Below, one piece after another: positions 1 to 8,701 of a stretch of 64,000 bases of DNA. Every line of letters starts with the position of its first letter. Position 1 is the stretch's first letter. The notes beneath the pieces are model-generated. The model had not been told where the DNA came from. It saw only the letters and a list, made by a program, of their open reading frames with translations, and made no database searches. This DNA is from Thalassospira povalilytica (GTDB lineage Bacteria > Pseudomonadota > Alphaproteobacteria > Rhodospirillales > Thalassospiraceae). The stretch lies in NCBI RefSeq assembly GCF_002844235.1, contig NZ_PGTS01000004.1:372001-436000 (forward strand). Reading direction: 5' to 3'. The position numbers and the translations under genes are program-made.

Positions 1-96
1 AAGTGCCGTGATTTCGTCTTTGGCAAAAATATAGGCAGACGCCGCGACTGCAACCAGTGCGACACCTGCGATCAGAAGCGTTGATTTACGCGCCAT
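1..96 (-). CDS. Partial membrane-anchored or exported protein (N-terminus only)
   Basis: Reading leftward from an ATG at 94-96, the frame stays open to the window edge (32 codons). The product begins MARKSTLLIAGVALVAVA and continues ASAYIFAKDEI: two basic residues, then a hydrophobic stretch of about 20 residues, so an uncleaved membrane anchor or signal peptide. A GGAAG Shine-Dalgarno lies about 10 nt before the start. HlyD-type periplasmic adaptors often begin this way, but the visible part is too short to name a family. Confidence 0.6.
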   Translation of the reverse strand, partial: MARKSTLLIAGVALVAVAASAYIFAKDEITAL

Positions 97-340
97 CGCA
101 TTGATACTTCCAAGTCGGGCAGATCACATGATCTTCCCCAAGAGAGCCCTGTTCCCGTCCGGGAAAGTTTCCGTATTTCAATTCATTACCCGTGACGGGT
201 GCTTGTTCTTTTTATGAAACACTTGTACCGGGAAAGATATTGCAACCGGTTGGGCAGAACCACAGAAAAAGTGTATCAGAAACGTCGCAGTTTGTATCTT
301 TCTGCACGATCTGGTCGCTGTTTTGACCCATGGTGACATC
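97..340. other. Intergenic stretch between a partial gene and the chemoreceptor gene
   Basis: No convincing ORF or RNA gene. The promoter of the leftward partial gene must lie here. A 5-bp stem (ACCCG/CGGGT, 188-200) followed by a T-rich stretch is too weak to call a terminator. Confidence 0.4.
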
Positions 341-386
341 AAAATACAATTGGCCCGCACAGTCAAAGTGACGTGCGGGCCAATTG
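341..386 (-). terminator. Rho-independent terminator of the chemoreceptor gene
   Basis: A perfect 14-bp stem, CAATTGGCCCGCAC at 347-360 against GTGCGGGCCAATTG at 373-386, with a 12-nt loop. On the minus strand the stem is followed by TATTTT. It lies 20 bp past the stop codon of the chemoreceptor gene. Confidence 0.85.
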
Positions 387-405
387 TTTGAAAACAAAGG
401 CGTGA

Positions 406-2523
406 TCAGGCAGCGCCCAGCATCCCCGATTTGGGAAATGCCACCAGATTGTCCTGTTGCCAGATGTCAGAACCGTCATCAATAGCCGGATCATCGTTGC
501 CCGATACATCATCGTCGCTTGCGGCCGAGGCCACAGCACGATCAAGCGATGCGGTCAGTTCGGTCACATTGCGTTCGACCTCGTCCGCCCGACGGTTAAG
601 ATCAAGGCTGAGCTTGCGGGTGACTTCGATGTCGTTGGAGACTTCGACAATGGCAGCACCGACATTGCGCACCGCATCCCCGGCCAGTGCGATGGCACCG
701 GTAATTTCCTCGGTCTCGCGGCGCTGATGTTCGACGTCGCCGGCGACTTCATCGGAAATCGACATCATCGAGCGCACGGTCACGCCGACATCTTCCATCG
801 ATGCAACACACCGGTCGGTCACAGCCCCCATGGCATTGACATGTTCGGTGATCTGTTCGGTGGCGCGTTCGGTCTGACCGGCAAGGTTTTTGACCTCGGC
901 CGCGACAACGGCAAAGCCTTTGCCCGCTTCGCCGGCACGGGCGGCCTCGATCGTGGCGTTCAGGGCCAGAAGGTTGGTTTGACCAGCAATGCCGCGGATC
1001 AGATCGACAATCTGTTCGATGCTGAGTGCGACTTCGCGCAGGTCATCGACCGCCTTGGCCGATTGTTCGGTGGAGCCAACCGCATTCTGGGCAATTTCGC
1101 GCTGACGTTCGACGCGGTTTGCAATGGACCCGATGGCTTCGGTCAGGCGAATGGCCGCATCGCCAATTGCGTTGGAATGCGACTGGCTGTCCTGTGCGGC
1201 ATCGGTGGCATTCTGGGTCTGGGTGGTGACACGTTCGGCAGCCGCGGCAACTTCGGTCACGGCTTCGCGCATGCGGGTGACCTGATGGTTGACCGATTTG
1301 ACCAGACCGGTGGTTTCACCTTCGATGGTTTCGGCCATGGCACCAAGGGATGCGCGGCGTTTTTCTTCCTCGATCCGTTGCAGGGTGATGCGTTCCTCGG
1401 CCATCTGTTCGATCTTGAGCGCATTTTCGCGGAAGATCGCAACAGTACGCGACATGGCACCGAATTCATCACGACGGTCGATATCGACCAGATCAATGTC
1501 GGTGTCATTTTCACTCAGGCGTGTCATGTCGCCATTCACACGTTTGAGCGGGCGCAGGATGCTCATGGCGATGCCAAGCGCCAAGGCCAGCGCCAGCGCA
1601 ACGCCGATTGCCGCAACAATGATGTTGGTCAGTGCGGATTTTTCAGATTGCGCGTGGGCCGCATCAACCAGAATGGTCTGATGTTCCATGGCTTCGGCAC
1701 GGATATTCTGGGTGATGGTCTGAACTTCGCGGACGGCGGATTTGAAATCATCCATCGACTGGCGGAACCCGCCGATTGAGCCTTCAAGCTGGTTTGCGCC
1801 CTGTTTGAGAAGGTCATTGTCGCGCACGGCATAGGAGAAAAGCTTTTTGTCATTGCGGGACAATTTGCCGACCGCGTTTTTGATTTCATCCTGAAGATCG
1901 GTCAGTGCCGATGTGTTCGCGCGCGCCTGATCAAGGGATTCCGGCGTGCGCAGGATGGAATATTGCAGACTGTTGACGATGGCGGCCAGATTGGCCTCGC
2001 CCAGCTTGTCACCGAACTTGTCGGCGATTTCGGGATCGCGCTTGGCGATGAATTCTTCCAGTTTGGCGGCCGATTTGCCAAGCTGATTGGCGCCCAGCAA
2101 CATGGTGTCGGATGCGGCTGTCAGGTTTTCGGCCCGCAGAACCAATGGTTCAAGGGTCGCGATGTAATCGGCACTCAGACTTTCGAGTGTGTCGGCACGG
2201 GCAACATCACCCGATGCCCGCAGGGCTTCGACCAGGGTCGCGCCGCTTTGTTCGGCATTCTGGCGGATGGTTGCGATGCCTTCGCGATCAAGCGGATCGA
2301 CGGTTTGGGCAAACAGAAGAACCTGGTTCGACAGGCGTTCAAGTTTCAGGGCGTAGTCATTGGCAAGACCAACAAGGCTTGTGCTTTTGGCGATACGGTC
2401 GGCGTGGGCCCCGAAGCCAAGCAGATATGTCGAAGACAGTGCACTGAGGCCGACAAGCAGGACAACCAGAACAAAGAAGCCTGCAAAAATGCGTGATCCA
2501 ATGCGAATTCGATCAAGAAACAT
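406..2523 (-). CDS. Methyl-accepting chemotaxis protein
   Basis: A 705-residue transmembrane chemoreceptor that would pass ligand binding outside the cell to CheA/CheW. The start [17 protein letters not shown] is followed by a first membrane helix (about residues 12-34), a roughly 260-residue helical periplasmic domain, a second helix (about 298-320, [15 protein letters not shown]), a HAMP linker and a methyl-accepting domain. The conserved signalling tip is visible as [18 protein letters not shown] followed by [15 protein letters not shown]. The sensor domain has no family I can name, so the ligand is unknown. It stands alone: no che genes nearby, its own terminator downstream and a GGA Shine-Dalgarno upstream. 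Confidence 0.95.
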   Translation of the reverse strand: MFLDRIRIGSRIFAGFFVLVVLLVGLSALSSTYLLGFGAHADRIAKSTSLVGLANDYALKLERLSNQVLLFAQTVDPLDREGIATIRQNAEQSGATLVEALRASGDVARADTLESLSADYIATLEPLVLRAENLTAASDTMLLGANQLGKSAAKLEEFIAKRDPEIADKFGDKLGEANLAAIVNSLQYSILRTPESLDQARANTSALTDLQDEIKNAVGKLSRNDKKLFSYAVRDNDLLKQGANQLEGSIGGFRQSMDDFKSAVREVQTITQNIRAEAMEHQTILVDAAHAQSEKSALTNIIVAAIGVALALALALGIAMSILRPLKRVNGDMTRLSENDTDIDLVDIDRRDEFGAMSRTVAIFRENALKIEQMAEERITLQRIEEEKRRASLGAMAETIEGETTGLVKSVNHQVTRMREAVTEVAAAAERVTTQTQNATDAAQDSQSHSNAIGDAAIRLTEAIGSIANRVERQREIAQNAVGSTEQSAKAVDDLREVALSIEQIVDLIRGIAGQTNLLALNATIEAARAGEAGKGFAVVAAEVKNLAGQTERATEQITEHVNAMGAVTDRCVASMEDVGVTVRSMMSISDEVAGDVEHQRRETEEITGAIALAGDAVRNVGAAIVEVSNDIEVTRKLSLDLNRRADEVERNVTELTASLDRAVASAASDDDVSGNDDPAIDDGSDIWQQDNLVAFPKSGMLGAA

Positions 2524-2562
2524 GTAAGATCCAAACAGAAAATGGGACGTTTGGCGCGATCC

Positions 2563-2591
2563 TTACAACGGTGCATCGCTTCGTTTTGTAA
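2563..2591 (-). promoter_or_regulatory. Possible promoter of the chemoreceptor gene
   Basis: On the minus strand TTACAA (2591-2586) and TTGTAA (2568-2563) are separated by 17 bp and lie 40-70 bp upstream of the start. The match to a sigma-70 promoter is only fair; a flagellar sigma-28 promoter was looked for and not recognised. Confidence 0.25.
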
Positions 2592-2678
2592 CACTTAGAT
2601 GAAATCCGCATTTGTCGCGCCATTCCTGAGCGTTCCGATCACTTCGCAGGTGCAAAACAACAGGAATCGCGCACCAAA

Positions 2679-2694
2679 ATGTTCATATGAACAT
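2679..2694. promoter_or_regulatory. Perfect 16-bp palindrome, candidate operator
   Basis: ATGTTCATATGAACAT reads the same on both strands. It lies about 155 bp upstream of the chemoreceptor start and 270 bp upstream of the AraC start. The binding protein is unknown. Confidence 0.4.
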
Positions 2695-2910
2695 CGCCCT
2701 ATACATCTGTTGAGGGCGACCGATACCCTGTCAAAGGCGCTGTTTCTGGAACTTTTCAAGGATCGGCGGCGACTCGCAGCTATTCGGGGCCGCGAACATG
2801 GGTGCCCCCTGCCCGGCCATCGCCGGACACATGATGGCGGATTGGCAAAAGCAACCGATAGCCAGCAGCCATACATCCAAGGCACAGCAAGAACGGGGTC
2901 TGGCCGAAAA

Positions 2911-2923
2911 TGTCACGGTGACA
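2911..2923. promoter_or_regulatory. Palindrome TGTCAC-G-GTGACA upstream of the AraC gene
   Basis: Perfect 6-bp arms around one central base, ending 43 bp before the AraC start codon. Position fits an autoregulatory or other operator; a palindrome is unusual for AraC proteins, which usually bind direct repeats, so another factor is possible. Confidence 0.4.
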
Positions 2924-2966
2924 ATATTGTTCAAGCCGGGGGATTTTTTGGCGCTATACTTGGCGC

Positions 2967-3860
2967 ATGGGAACAGGTTTGCCGCATAATGGTGCCGCGC
3001 GACCGCATCCGACTGCGGCCCGGCGCCCCCGCGAGATTGCCCGTCACTGGCGGGCAGCTGACGGCATTGATTTGTTCGAAGCCGATTACAAGAATTTCAC
3101 CTTTCCCAAGCACAGCCATGACTATTACGCGTTCGGCACCATCCTGAACGGGGCGGAACAGTTCATGACGCGCGGGACCAATTATGTCGCATCGCGCGGG
3201 CAACTTTTGATGATGAACCCGATGCAGGTCCATGATGGCGGCCCGGCATCCGATGACGGGTATCAGTATCAGATCATGTTCATCGCACCCGAGATTTTCG
3301 GCGATCTGGTGCGTGAATTATCCCCGACCAATACCGGGCTTCCGTTTTTTGGAAATTGTGTGGTCGATGATCGGGAACTGCATCTGCAATTGCAGCAGCT
3401 TCATCGCATGTTCCGCCCGGATTTGTCGGCCACGACAAGCTTGCTCGAACGCGACAGCCAGCTTCTTTACAGTGCGGCACGTCTGGCCCTGCGCCATGCG
3501 GATGCGCCGCCCTTTGTCTATCGCCCGGGATCGGAAGACAAGCGCGTGCAGACCGTGATCGACTATATGGCGGCCCATCTTGATGAAAATATCGCGCTTG
3601 AAGATCTGGCAACCATCACCGGGCTGAGCCGGTTTCATCTGTTGCGCGTGTTTCGCGAGGCAACCGGACTTCCGCCCCATGCCTATTTCAATCACATGCG
3701 CCTGCGCCGGGCCAAACGCATGCTGTTTGACGGCGCCACAATTGCCGATGCGGCCGCGGCCACGGGCTTTGCCGATCAAAGTCACCTGAACCGGCATTTC
3801 AAAACCATGTGGGGCGTCAGTCCCGGCGCCTTTATCGCAAGCCTTGACCGCAAGGCATGA
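2967..3860 (+). CDS. AraC-family transcriptional regulator
   Basis: 297 residues. The N-terminal half is a cupin-like AraC sensing domain (for example FPKHSHDYYAFGTILNGAEQ, residues about 48-67, with the metal or sugar-binding style His residues). The C-terminal hundred residues carry two helix-turn-helix motifs (LEDLATITGLSRFHLLRVF and IADAAAATGFADQSHLNRHF) and the family ending FKTMWGVSPGAF. No clear Shine-Dalgarno precedes the chosen ATG, so the start could be slightly different or the message leaderless. It stands convergent to the amidase gene; its regulon is not evident from context. Confidence 0.9.
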   Translation: MGTGLPHNGAARPHPTAARRPREIARHWRAADGIDLFEADYKNFTFPKHSHDYYAFGTILNGAEQFMTRGTNYVASRGQLLMMNPMQVHDGGPASDDGYQYQIMFIAPEIFGDLVRELSPTNTGLPFFGNCVVDDRELHLQLQQLHRMFRPDLSATTSLLERDSQLLYSAARLALRHADAPPFVYRPGSEDKRVQTVIDYMAAHLDENIALEDLATITGLSRFHLLRVFREATGLPPHAYFNHMRLRRAKRMLFDGATIADAAAATGFADQSHLNRHFKTMWGVSPGAFIASLDRKA

Positions 3861-3898
3861 TCATCAAGCCTGATCACAGATCATTTCAAGATGCCTTG
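3851..3898 (+). terminator. Weak hairpin at the end of the AraC gene
   Basis: CAAGGCAT (3851-3858, overlapping the stop codon) pairs with ATGCCTTG (3891-3898). The space between is rich in TGATCA. There is no T-run, so this is at best a poor terminator between two convergent genes. Confidence 0.25.
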
Positions 3899-3934
3899 AT
3901 CACCCATCGCGGTTGATCGCGATCCCTGGCCCGA

Positions 3935-4738
3935 TCAGTTTTCGTCGAGCAATCCCGCATAGCTTTCCGGGCGACGATCCGCGAGATAGGGAAATTCCGT
4001 GCGTGATTTTTTCAAGGCGTCAAAATCAAGATCGGCAAGGATCAGGCAATCTTCCCCACCGGCGCGCGCAAGGTCGGACCAGGGGCTGCAAATCACGCTT
4101 TTGCCGACATAATCCAGATCGCCTTCCTGATCACAGCGATTGGCATAGGCCAGAAACATCTGACTTTCCATCGCACGGATCGGCACCATCATTTCGGCGA
4201 CCCGGTCAAAGGGTGCCATCTGGGCGGTCGGCACCAGCAAAAGATCACATCCCTTAAGCGCGATGCTGCGCACCAGTTCGGGAAATTCGACGTCATAGCA
4301 AATCAGCATCGATACCTTGATGCCGTTCCAGTCCACCACCAGCGGCAGGTTGTTACCCGGTGCAAAGCAACTGCGATCAAGATCGCCAAACAGCTGGATT
4401 TTCCGATGCAGCAACCGGCGTTTACCGGTCTTGTCAAACAGCGCACAGGCATTGTAATTGCGCCCGTCATCGCCCAGTTCGCCAAAGCCGACAACAATGG
4501 CAATCCCGGTTTCGCGTGCCATCCGGCTTACCGCGGTAAGGCTGTCACCCGACAGTTTTTCAGATTCCGCAAGAATGGCGGCGCGCCCGATATTATAACC
4601 GGTCAGATACATCTCGGGTGCGATGATCAGATCAGCACCGGCATCGCGGGCCTCACGCGCGCGGCGCGCAAGGTTCGCGATCCGGGTCGGTTTATCAATG
4701 ACTGCGTCCTGGCCGGACTGATAAACCGCGATTTTCAT
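3935..4738 (-). CDS. Nitrilase-superfamily amidase, DavA (5-aminopentanamidase)-like
   Basis: 267 residues, the usual length for the carbon-nitrogen hydrolase family. The catalytic Glu-Lys-Cys triad is visible: PEMYLTGYNIG (Glu), LLHRKIQLFG (Lys) and LICYDVEFPE (Cys). The last two motifs, plus VPTAQMAPFD, AYANRCDQEG and FPYLADRR, resemble my recollection of DavA of Pseudomonas putida, which hydrolyses 5-aminovaleramide; N-carbamoylputrescine amidase is a less close alternative. It is the last gene of a six-gene operon, 3 bp after the ureohydrolase gene. Inference: it may hydrolyse an omega-guanidino or omega-amino amide such as 4-guanidinobutyramide. Confidence 0.85.
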   Translation of the reverse strand: MKIAVYQSGQDAVIDKPTRIANLARRAREARDAGADLIIAPEMYLTGYNIGRAAILAESEKLSGDSLTAVSRMARETGIAIVVGFGELGDDGRNYNACALFDKTGKRRLLHRKIQLFGDLDRSCFAPGNNLPLVVDWNGIKVSMLICYDVEFPELVRSIALKGCDLLLVPTAQMAPFDRVAEMMVPIRAMESQMFLAYANRCDQEGDLDYVGKSVICSPWSDLARAGGEDCLILADLDFDALKKSRTEFPYLADRRPESYAGLLDEN

Positions 4739-4741
4739 GAC

Positions 4742-5794
4742 TTATCCCTCACCCTTGCGGCGTTTGATTGCATCGGTCACCAGACACAGTTCTTCAAACA
4801 GCACCTGGGCACCGACATGGGCGGTATTGGTGGTGGCATCATATTGCGGGGCAACCTCGACAATATCGGCACCAACAAAATCAAGCCCCTTGAGCCCGCG
4901 CAAAATCGCCAGTGCCTCGCGCGAGGTCAGACCACCGATTTCAGGCGTGCCTGTCCCCGGCGCAAAGGACGGATCAAGACAATCCACATCGAATGAAAGA
5001 TAGACCGGGCCATCGCCAATCACTTCGCGTGCCTTGGCAATCACCGCATCGACCCCCATTTTCGGGACTTCTTCGGCATGGATGACGGTCATGCCGCTGT
5101 CATAGGAAAATTCCCAAAGATATTCCGCCCCGCCGCGAATGCCGATCTGGATGGTGCGTTCCGGATCAAGAACCCCGTCCATCACCGACTGGCGGAACGG
5201 ACCGCCATGATGGAACTTGGCACCTTCATATTCGCCGCTGGTATCGCAATGGGCATCAAGATGGATCATGCCGACCGGGCGGTCCTTGCCAACAGCGCGC
5301 TGGATCGAATAGCTGATCGAATGATCACCGCCAATGGCAATCGGGATTACCCCGGCATCAACGATTTTGGTGAAGTAATCGACGATGTCTTCGTGACAGC
5401 TTTCAAGCGAGAAGCGGCTGCGGAACGGCACATCGCCGATATCGGCAACATTGCAATGGGCACCGGGCACCATGCGCAACACATGTTCATACGGGCCAAT
5501 GCGTTCGATGTTGCGCACTGCACGCGGACCAAGACGTGCGCCTGCCCGGTTCGTCACGCCCAAATCCATCGGCACCCCGACAAGGGCAACATCCAGACCA
5601 TCAAAGTTGTTTTTTGCCGCATCGGGGGCAAAAGGCGCATCAAGGAAAGTCGGCACCCCGGCAAACGGCCATTTGCGTTCGCCGCTTGCGGAAAACTGGG
5701 TTTCGGCCACTTCCTTGAAGTGCGGATCGAACATGTCGCCGCCTTTGGCGTTGCCATATTTCTCGCGCAGTTTTGCGAGTTTTTCACTGTTCAT
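4742..5794 (-). CDS. Ureohydrolase: agmatinase or guanidinobutyrase family
   Basis: 350 residues of the arginase/agmatinase fold, which removes urea from a guanidino compound with a two-metal centre. The metal ligands are in GGDHS, HLDAHCDT and SFDVDCLDPSFAPGTGTPEI. An N-terminal extension of about 50 residues precedes the core, longer than E. coli SpeB (about 306 residues). The start is set by the strong Shine-Dalgarno AGGAGG ten bases upstream. Its place between a polyamine-type ABC transporter and a DavA-like amidase points to guanidino-compound catabolism. Agmatine, 4-guanidinobutyrate, 3-guanidinopropionate or guanidine cannot be told apart by eye. Confidence 0.88.
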   Translation of the reverse strand: MNSEKLAKLREKYGNAKGGDMFDPHFKEVAETQFSASGERKWPFAGVPTFLDAPFAPDAAKNNFDGLDVALVGVPMDLGVTNRAGARLGPRAVRNIERIGPYEHVLRMVPGAHCNVADIGDVPFRSRFSLESCHEDIVDYFTKIVDAGVIPIAIGGDHSISYSIQRAVGKDRPVGMIHLDAHCDTSGEYEGAKFHHGGPFRQSVMDGVLDPERTIQIGIRGGAEYLWEFSYDSGMTVIHAEEVPKMGVDAVIAKAREVIGDGPVYLSFDVDCLDPSFAPGTGTPEIGGLTSREALAILRGLKGLDFVGADIVEVAPQYDATTNTAHVGAQVLFEELCLVTDAIKRRKGEG

Positions 5795-5859
5795 GATGGT
5801 GGCCTCCTAGGGTCGGGTGGGACGTTTATTGTTGGGGATATGGCAGATCAAAATTTGCA

Positions 5860-6666
5860 TCAGCCATCCTCGTCATGGCGCCAGGCGCCAAGCAATCGTG
5901 GCAAATCGCCAAACCGTGCAATCAGGCCGAACACAATCACCGCCACAGCCACAAACAGGACCGTCACGGACGCCATGGTCGGCGTATAGCCATATCGCAG
6001 GGAATTGAAGATCTTGATCGGCAGGGTCTCGACCGTGAAGCCGACCGCCATATAGGCAACGATATATTCATTGAGCGACAGCACGAACGCAAAGGCCATG
6101 CCCGAAATGATATAGGGCAGGATCAAAGGCAGGATCACGGTGCGCAGAATGGTCTTGTCATCTGCGCCCATGGTGGCGGCGGCTTCGACCAGACTGTCAT
6201 CAACGGCATCAAACCCGAGTGTGAGTGTGACAAGCGGCAAGGTGACAAAGAAGATGCCGTGACTGATCACCACCGTCCATGGCTGCCCATAGGCCCCGGC
6301 CGTGGTCCAGAAACTCAGGAATCCAAGCGCAGTTATGACCGGGGGCAAGATAAACGGCGCCAGTCCGAGCACCTGAACAATCCGGGCCCAGGGCGCATGA
6401 AACCGCCACAGGAACCATGCCAGCGGAAAGGCGACAATCACCGAAAGACAGGATGCCCCGATCGCCACACCGACACTGTTAAACAGGGCCTGACGCCAAC
6501 CGTCATCGGTGAAAATCTGGGCATACCAGTCCAGCGAGAAACCCTGTGGCGGGAAGGACAGCGATTTCTTTTCGTTAAATGACACCCCGGCAACCACGAC
6601 AAGCGGCGCCGACAGAAACAGCACAAGCGATCCAAGAAACAGACGCAGGACAAATTTGTTGATCAT
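5860..6666 (-). CDS. ABC transporter permease, PotC-like
   Basis: 268 residues with six predicted membrane helices and the coupling motif EAAATMGADDKTILRTVILP (EAA loop) that contacts the ATPase. It matches the second permease of spermidine/putrescine-type importers. The start codon overlaps the end of the upstream permease gene by 4 bp (6663-6666), so translation is probably coupled. The ureohydrolase gene follows after 65 bp. Confidence 0.92.
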   Translation of the reverse strand: MINKFVLRLFLGSLVLFLSAPLVVVAGVSFNEKKSLSFPPQGFSLDWYAQIFTDDGWRQALFNSVGVAIGASCLSVIVAFPLAWFLWRFHAPWARIVQVLGLAPFILPPVITALGFLSFWTTAGAYGQPWTVVISHGIFFVTLPLVTLTLGFDAVDDSLVEAAATMGADDKTILRTVILPLILPYIISGMAFAFVLSLNEYIVAYMAVGFTVETLPIKIFNSLRYGYTPTMASVTVLFVAVAVIVFGLIARFGDLPRLLGAWRHDEDG

Positions 6667-7514
6667 GCCGCGTGCTCCTTTTTGCCATAGAGCAACGAAA
6701 TCGCGACAAGCGACAGACTGACCAGCACCAGAAATACCGCCATTGCCGCTGCAAATGGCATGTTGGATTGATAGATCGCCTGATCCGTGATCAAAACCGA
6801 CAATGTCCAGTGGGACGGTTTGCCCAGCAATTGCGGCAACAGATAACAGCCGAGCGCAAAGACAAACACCATGATCAGAGTGGAAACGATGCTGTTGCGA
6901 AGGGCTGGCACCACAACATTGGCAAAGCTGCGAACCGGTCCGGATCCCAGAGTCCGGGCGGCTTCGACCAGAGACGGGTCAAGACGCGACAGGGCGGGAT
7001 ACAGCACCAGCACGGTATAGGGGAATGTCTGATAGACCATACCGGTCATGACCGCGCCGAAACCGGGCGACAAGGACATCGGTTTGTCCATGATCCCCAG
7101 CGATACCAGCAGATTGGTGATCCCGGCCGTCCGTGACAGCAAGGTCGACCAGCCAAAGCCGATCAGGACTTCTGACAACGATAACACCGAGAGAAGAAAC
7201 ACCAGCCAGACAACCTGTGCCTGACGGCTCATGCGGGTCAGGATATAGGTAAACGGGAAGGCCAGAACGACCGAAACCACCGCCACCAGTGCCGCCAAAC
7301 CAATCGAAAAGCCCAGAATTCCGCCAAAGAACCCGGTCAGAAAGCGCGCATAGTTTTCAAAAACAAAGGCCGGTTCGTAAAACGCCCCCTGCACGCGCTG
7401 AAAGAATGAAACGGCAATCATGATCCCGAACGGGATCACAAAGAAAACCGTCAGCATTCCGGCCGGGAATGCGATGGTGGCGTAATCGGCAAATTTTTGC
7501 GGTTTAAGCTTCAT
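6663..7514 (-). CDS. ABC transporter permease, PotB-like
   Basis: 283 residues, six predicted membrane helices, EAA loop visible as LVEAARTLGSGPVRSFANVV. First permease of the polyamine-type importer. It overlaps the ATPase gene by 4 bp at 7511-7514 and the next permease gene by 4 bp. Confidence 0.92.
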   Translation of the reverse strand: MKLKPQKFADYATIAFPAGMLTVFFVIPFGIMIAVSFFQRVQGAFYEPAFVFENYARFLTGFFGGILGFSIGLAALVAVVSVVLAFPFTYILTRMSRQAQVVWLVFLLSVLSLSEVLIGFGWSTLLSRTAGITNLLVSLGIMDKPMSLSPGFGAVMTGMVYQTFPYTVLVLYPALSRLDPSLVEAARTLGSGPVRSFANVVVPALRNSIVSTLIMVFVFALGCYLLPQLLGKPSHWTLSVLITDQAIYQSNMPFAAAMAVFLVLVSLSLVAISLLYGKKEHAA

Positions 7515-8560
7515 GCGTCCCCCAACACCACACAGGCTTCCCGCGGGAAGGACACTGAAACCCGGTCACCTGCCGTAACGTCGGGGCGGTCTGACGGGGT
7601 GGTTATCGCGGTAATCTGTTGACCGGACACATCAAGATAGAATTCGATGCTGGCACCAAGATCACGGATATAGGACACCGTTCCTGTCAAAATGCCCGCG
7701 GAATTTGCCCCGTCATCTTTTGCAAGGCGGATATTTTCCGGCCTGACTGAAATGGTCACATCCCCCGATGCCGGGACATCATCGGCCAGCAAGACACCAC
7801 CGGCAACGGCAATCTGGTCTGCCCCGTTGACCCGCCCGGTAATCAGGTTGGTCATGCCGATAAAGTCGGCAACAAAGGCATCCTTGGGTTTGCGATAAAT
7901 TTCGACCGGCGGGGCAACCTGATGAACCTTGCCCTGAGACATCACCACCACCAGATCGGCCATGGTCATGGCTTCGCGCTGGTCATGGGTCACGACAATG
8001 GTGGTAATTCCCAGCTTTTGCTGAAGCTGTTTGAGTTCGATCTGCATGCTTTCGCGCAATTTGGCATCCAGTGCCGAAAGCGGTTCATCAAGCAGGAAAA
8101 GTTTGGGTTCAAGTGCAAGCGCACGGGCAATCGCCACGCGCTGGCGCTGTCCGCCGGACAGTTTGGCGACCGGACGGTCAGCCATATCTGGCAATTGTAC
8201 CAGTTCGAGAAGACGTTTGACCGCCTTGAAACAATCGGCCTTTGATCCGCCGCGAATACGCAACGGATAGGCGATATTTTCGCCCACCGTCAGATGCGGG
8301 AAAAGTGCCAGATTCTGAAACACCATGCCGAAGTCACGCTGATGGGTGGGAATGCGCGTGACGTCGTTTCCTTCAAGCAAGATCCGGCCATGGGTCGGAT
8401 CTTCGAGCCCGGCAATCATCCGCAGCAAGGTCGTCTTTCCACAGCCCGACGGCCCCAGAAGACACACAAATTTCCCGTTGGGGATCGTAAGGCTGGTTTC
8501 ATGAACGGCGGTAAAGTCACCGAACTTCTTTTCGATGGAATCAAAGACCAGACCAGACAT
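7511..8560 (-). CDS. ABC transporter ATP-binding protein, PotA-like
   Basis: 349 residues. Walker A GPSGCGKTTLLR, Q-loop region, signature LSGGQRQRVAIARAL, Walker B LFLLDEPLSALDA and switch His in VVTHDQ are all present. The C-terminal 100 residues form the TOBE regulatory domain common to PotA/MalK-type importers. AGGAT lies five bases before the start. It is separated from the upstream binding-protein gene by 141 bp holding a long stem-loop. Confidence 0.94.
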   Translation of the reverse strand: MSGLVFDSIEKKFGDFTAVHETSLTIPNGKFVCLLGPSGCGKTTLLRMIAGLEDPTHGRILLEGNDVTRIPTHQRDFGMVFQNLALFPHLTVGENIAYPLRIRGGSKADCFKAVKRLLELVQLPDMADRPVAKLSGGQRQRVAIARALALEPKLFLLDEPLSALDAKLRESMQIELKQLQQKLGITTIVVTHDQREAMTMADLVVVMSQGKVHQVAPPVEIYRKPKDAFVADFIGMTNLITGRVNGADQIAVAGGVLLADDVPASGDVTISVRPENIRLAKDDGANSAGILTGTVSYIRDLGASIEFYLDVSGQQITAITTPSDRPDVTAGDRVSVSFPREACVVLGDA

Positions 8561-8594
8561 TGGGCATCCTGTTTATGACATTGGACAAGGCAAC

Positions 8595-8660
8595 CAGGCA
8601 GCATGCCGTGGCCATGGTCGATGACCGGCAGGGTGATTTGCACCCCGGGCATGCTGCCTG
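8595..8660 (-). other. Intercistronic stem-loop between binding-protein and ATPase genes
   Basis: Perfect 13-bp arms CAGGCAGCATGCC (8595-8607) and GGCATGCTGCCTG (8648-8660) enclose 40 nt. There is no T-run on the minus strand. Stem-loops in this place in ABC importer operons commonly protect the upstream binding-protein mRNA from 3'-5' decay so it is made in excess; that role is inferred. Confidence 0.65.
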
Positions 8661-8701
8661 TCTGCAAGATCAGCTGTTAAAAGCCGGACCCTGATTGGCA
8701 A

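Larger units (their letters stand above)
2592..2966. other. Regulatory gap between chemoreceptor and AraC genes
   Basis: The divergent gap (2524-2966) has no believable gene; the ORF frames crossing it run out of frame into the AraC gene. It holds two perfect palindromes listed separately. TATACT at 2955-2960 sits seven bases before the AraC start and could be a -10 element giving a leaderless message, but no -35 at normal spacing was found. Confidence 0.4.

Noticed and set aside
457-1779. 440-codon plus-strand ORF opposite the chemoreceptor gene
   Set aside because: It is the antisense frame of a GC-biased gene; its product has no domain-like pattern and the minus-strand frame is a clear chemoreceptor.
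2927-2960. TTGTTC and TATACT as an AraC promoter
   Set aside because: Spacer is 22 bp, too long for a sigma-70 promoter.
2599-3147. 182-codon plus-strand ORF crossing into the AraC gene
   Set aside because: Out of frame with AraC, overlaps its first third, no Shine-Dalgarno, no family sequence.
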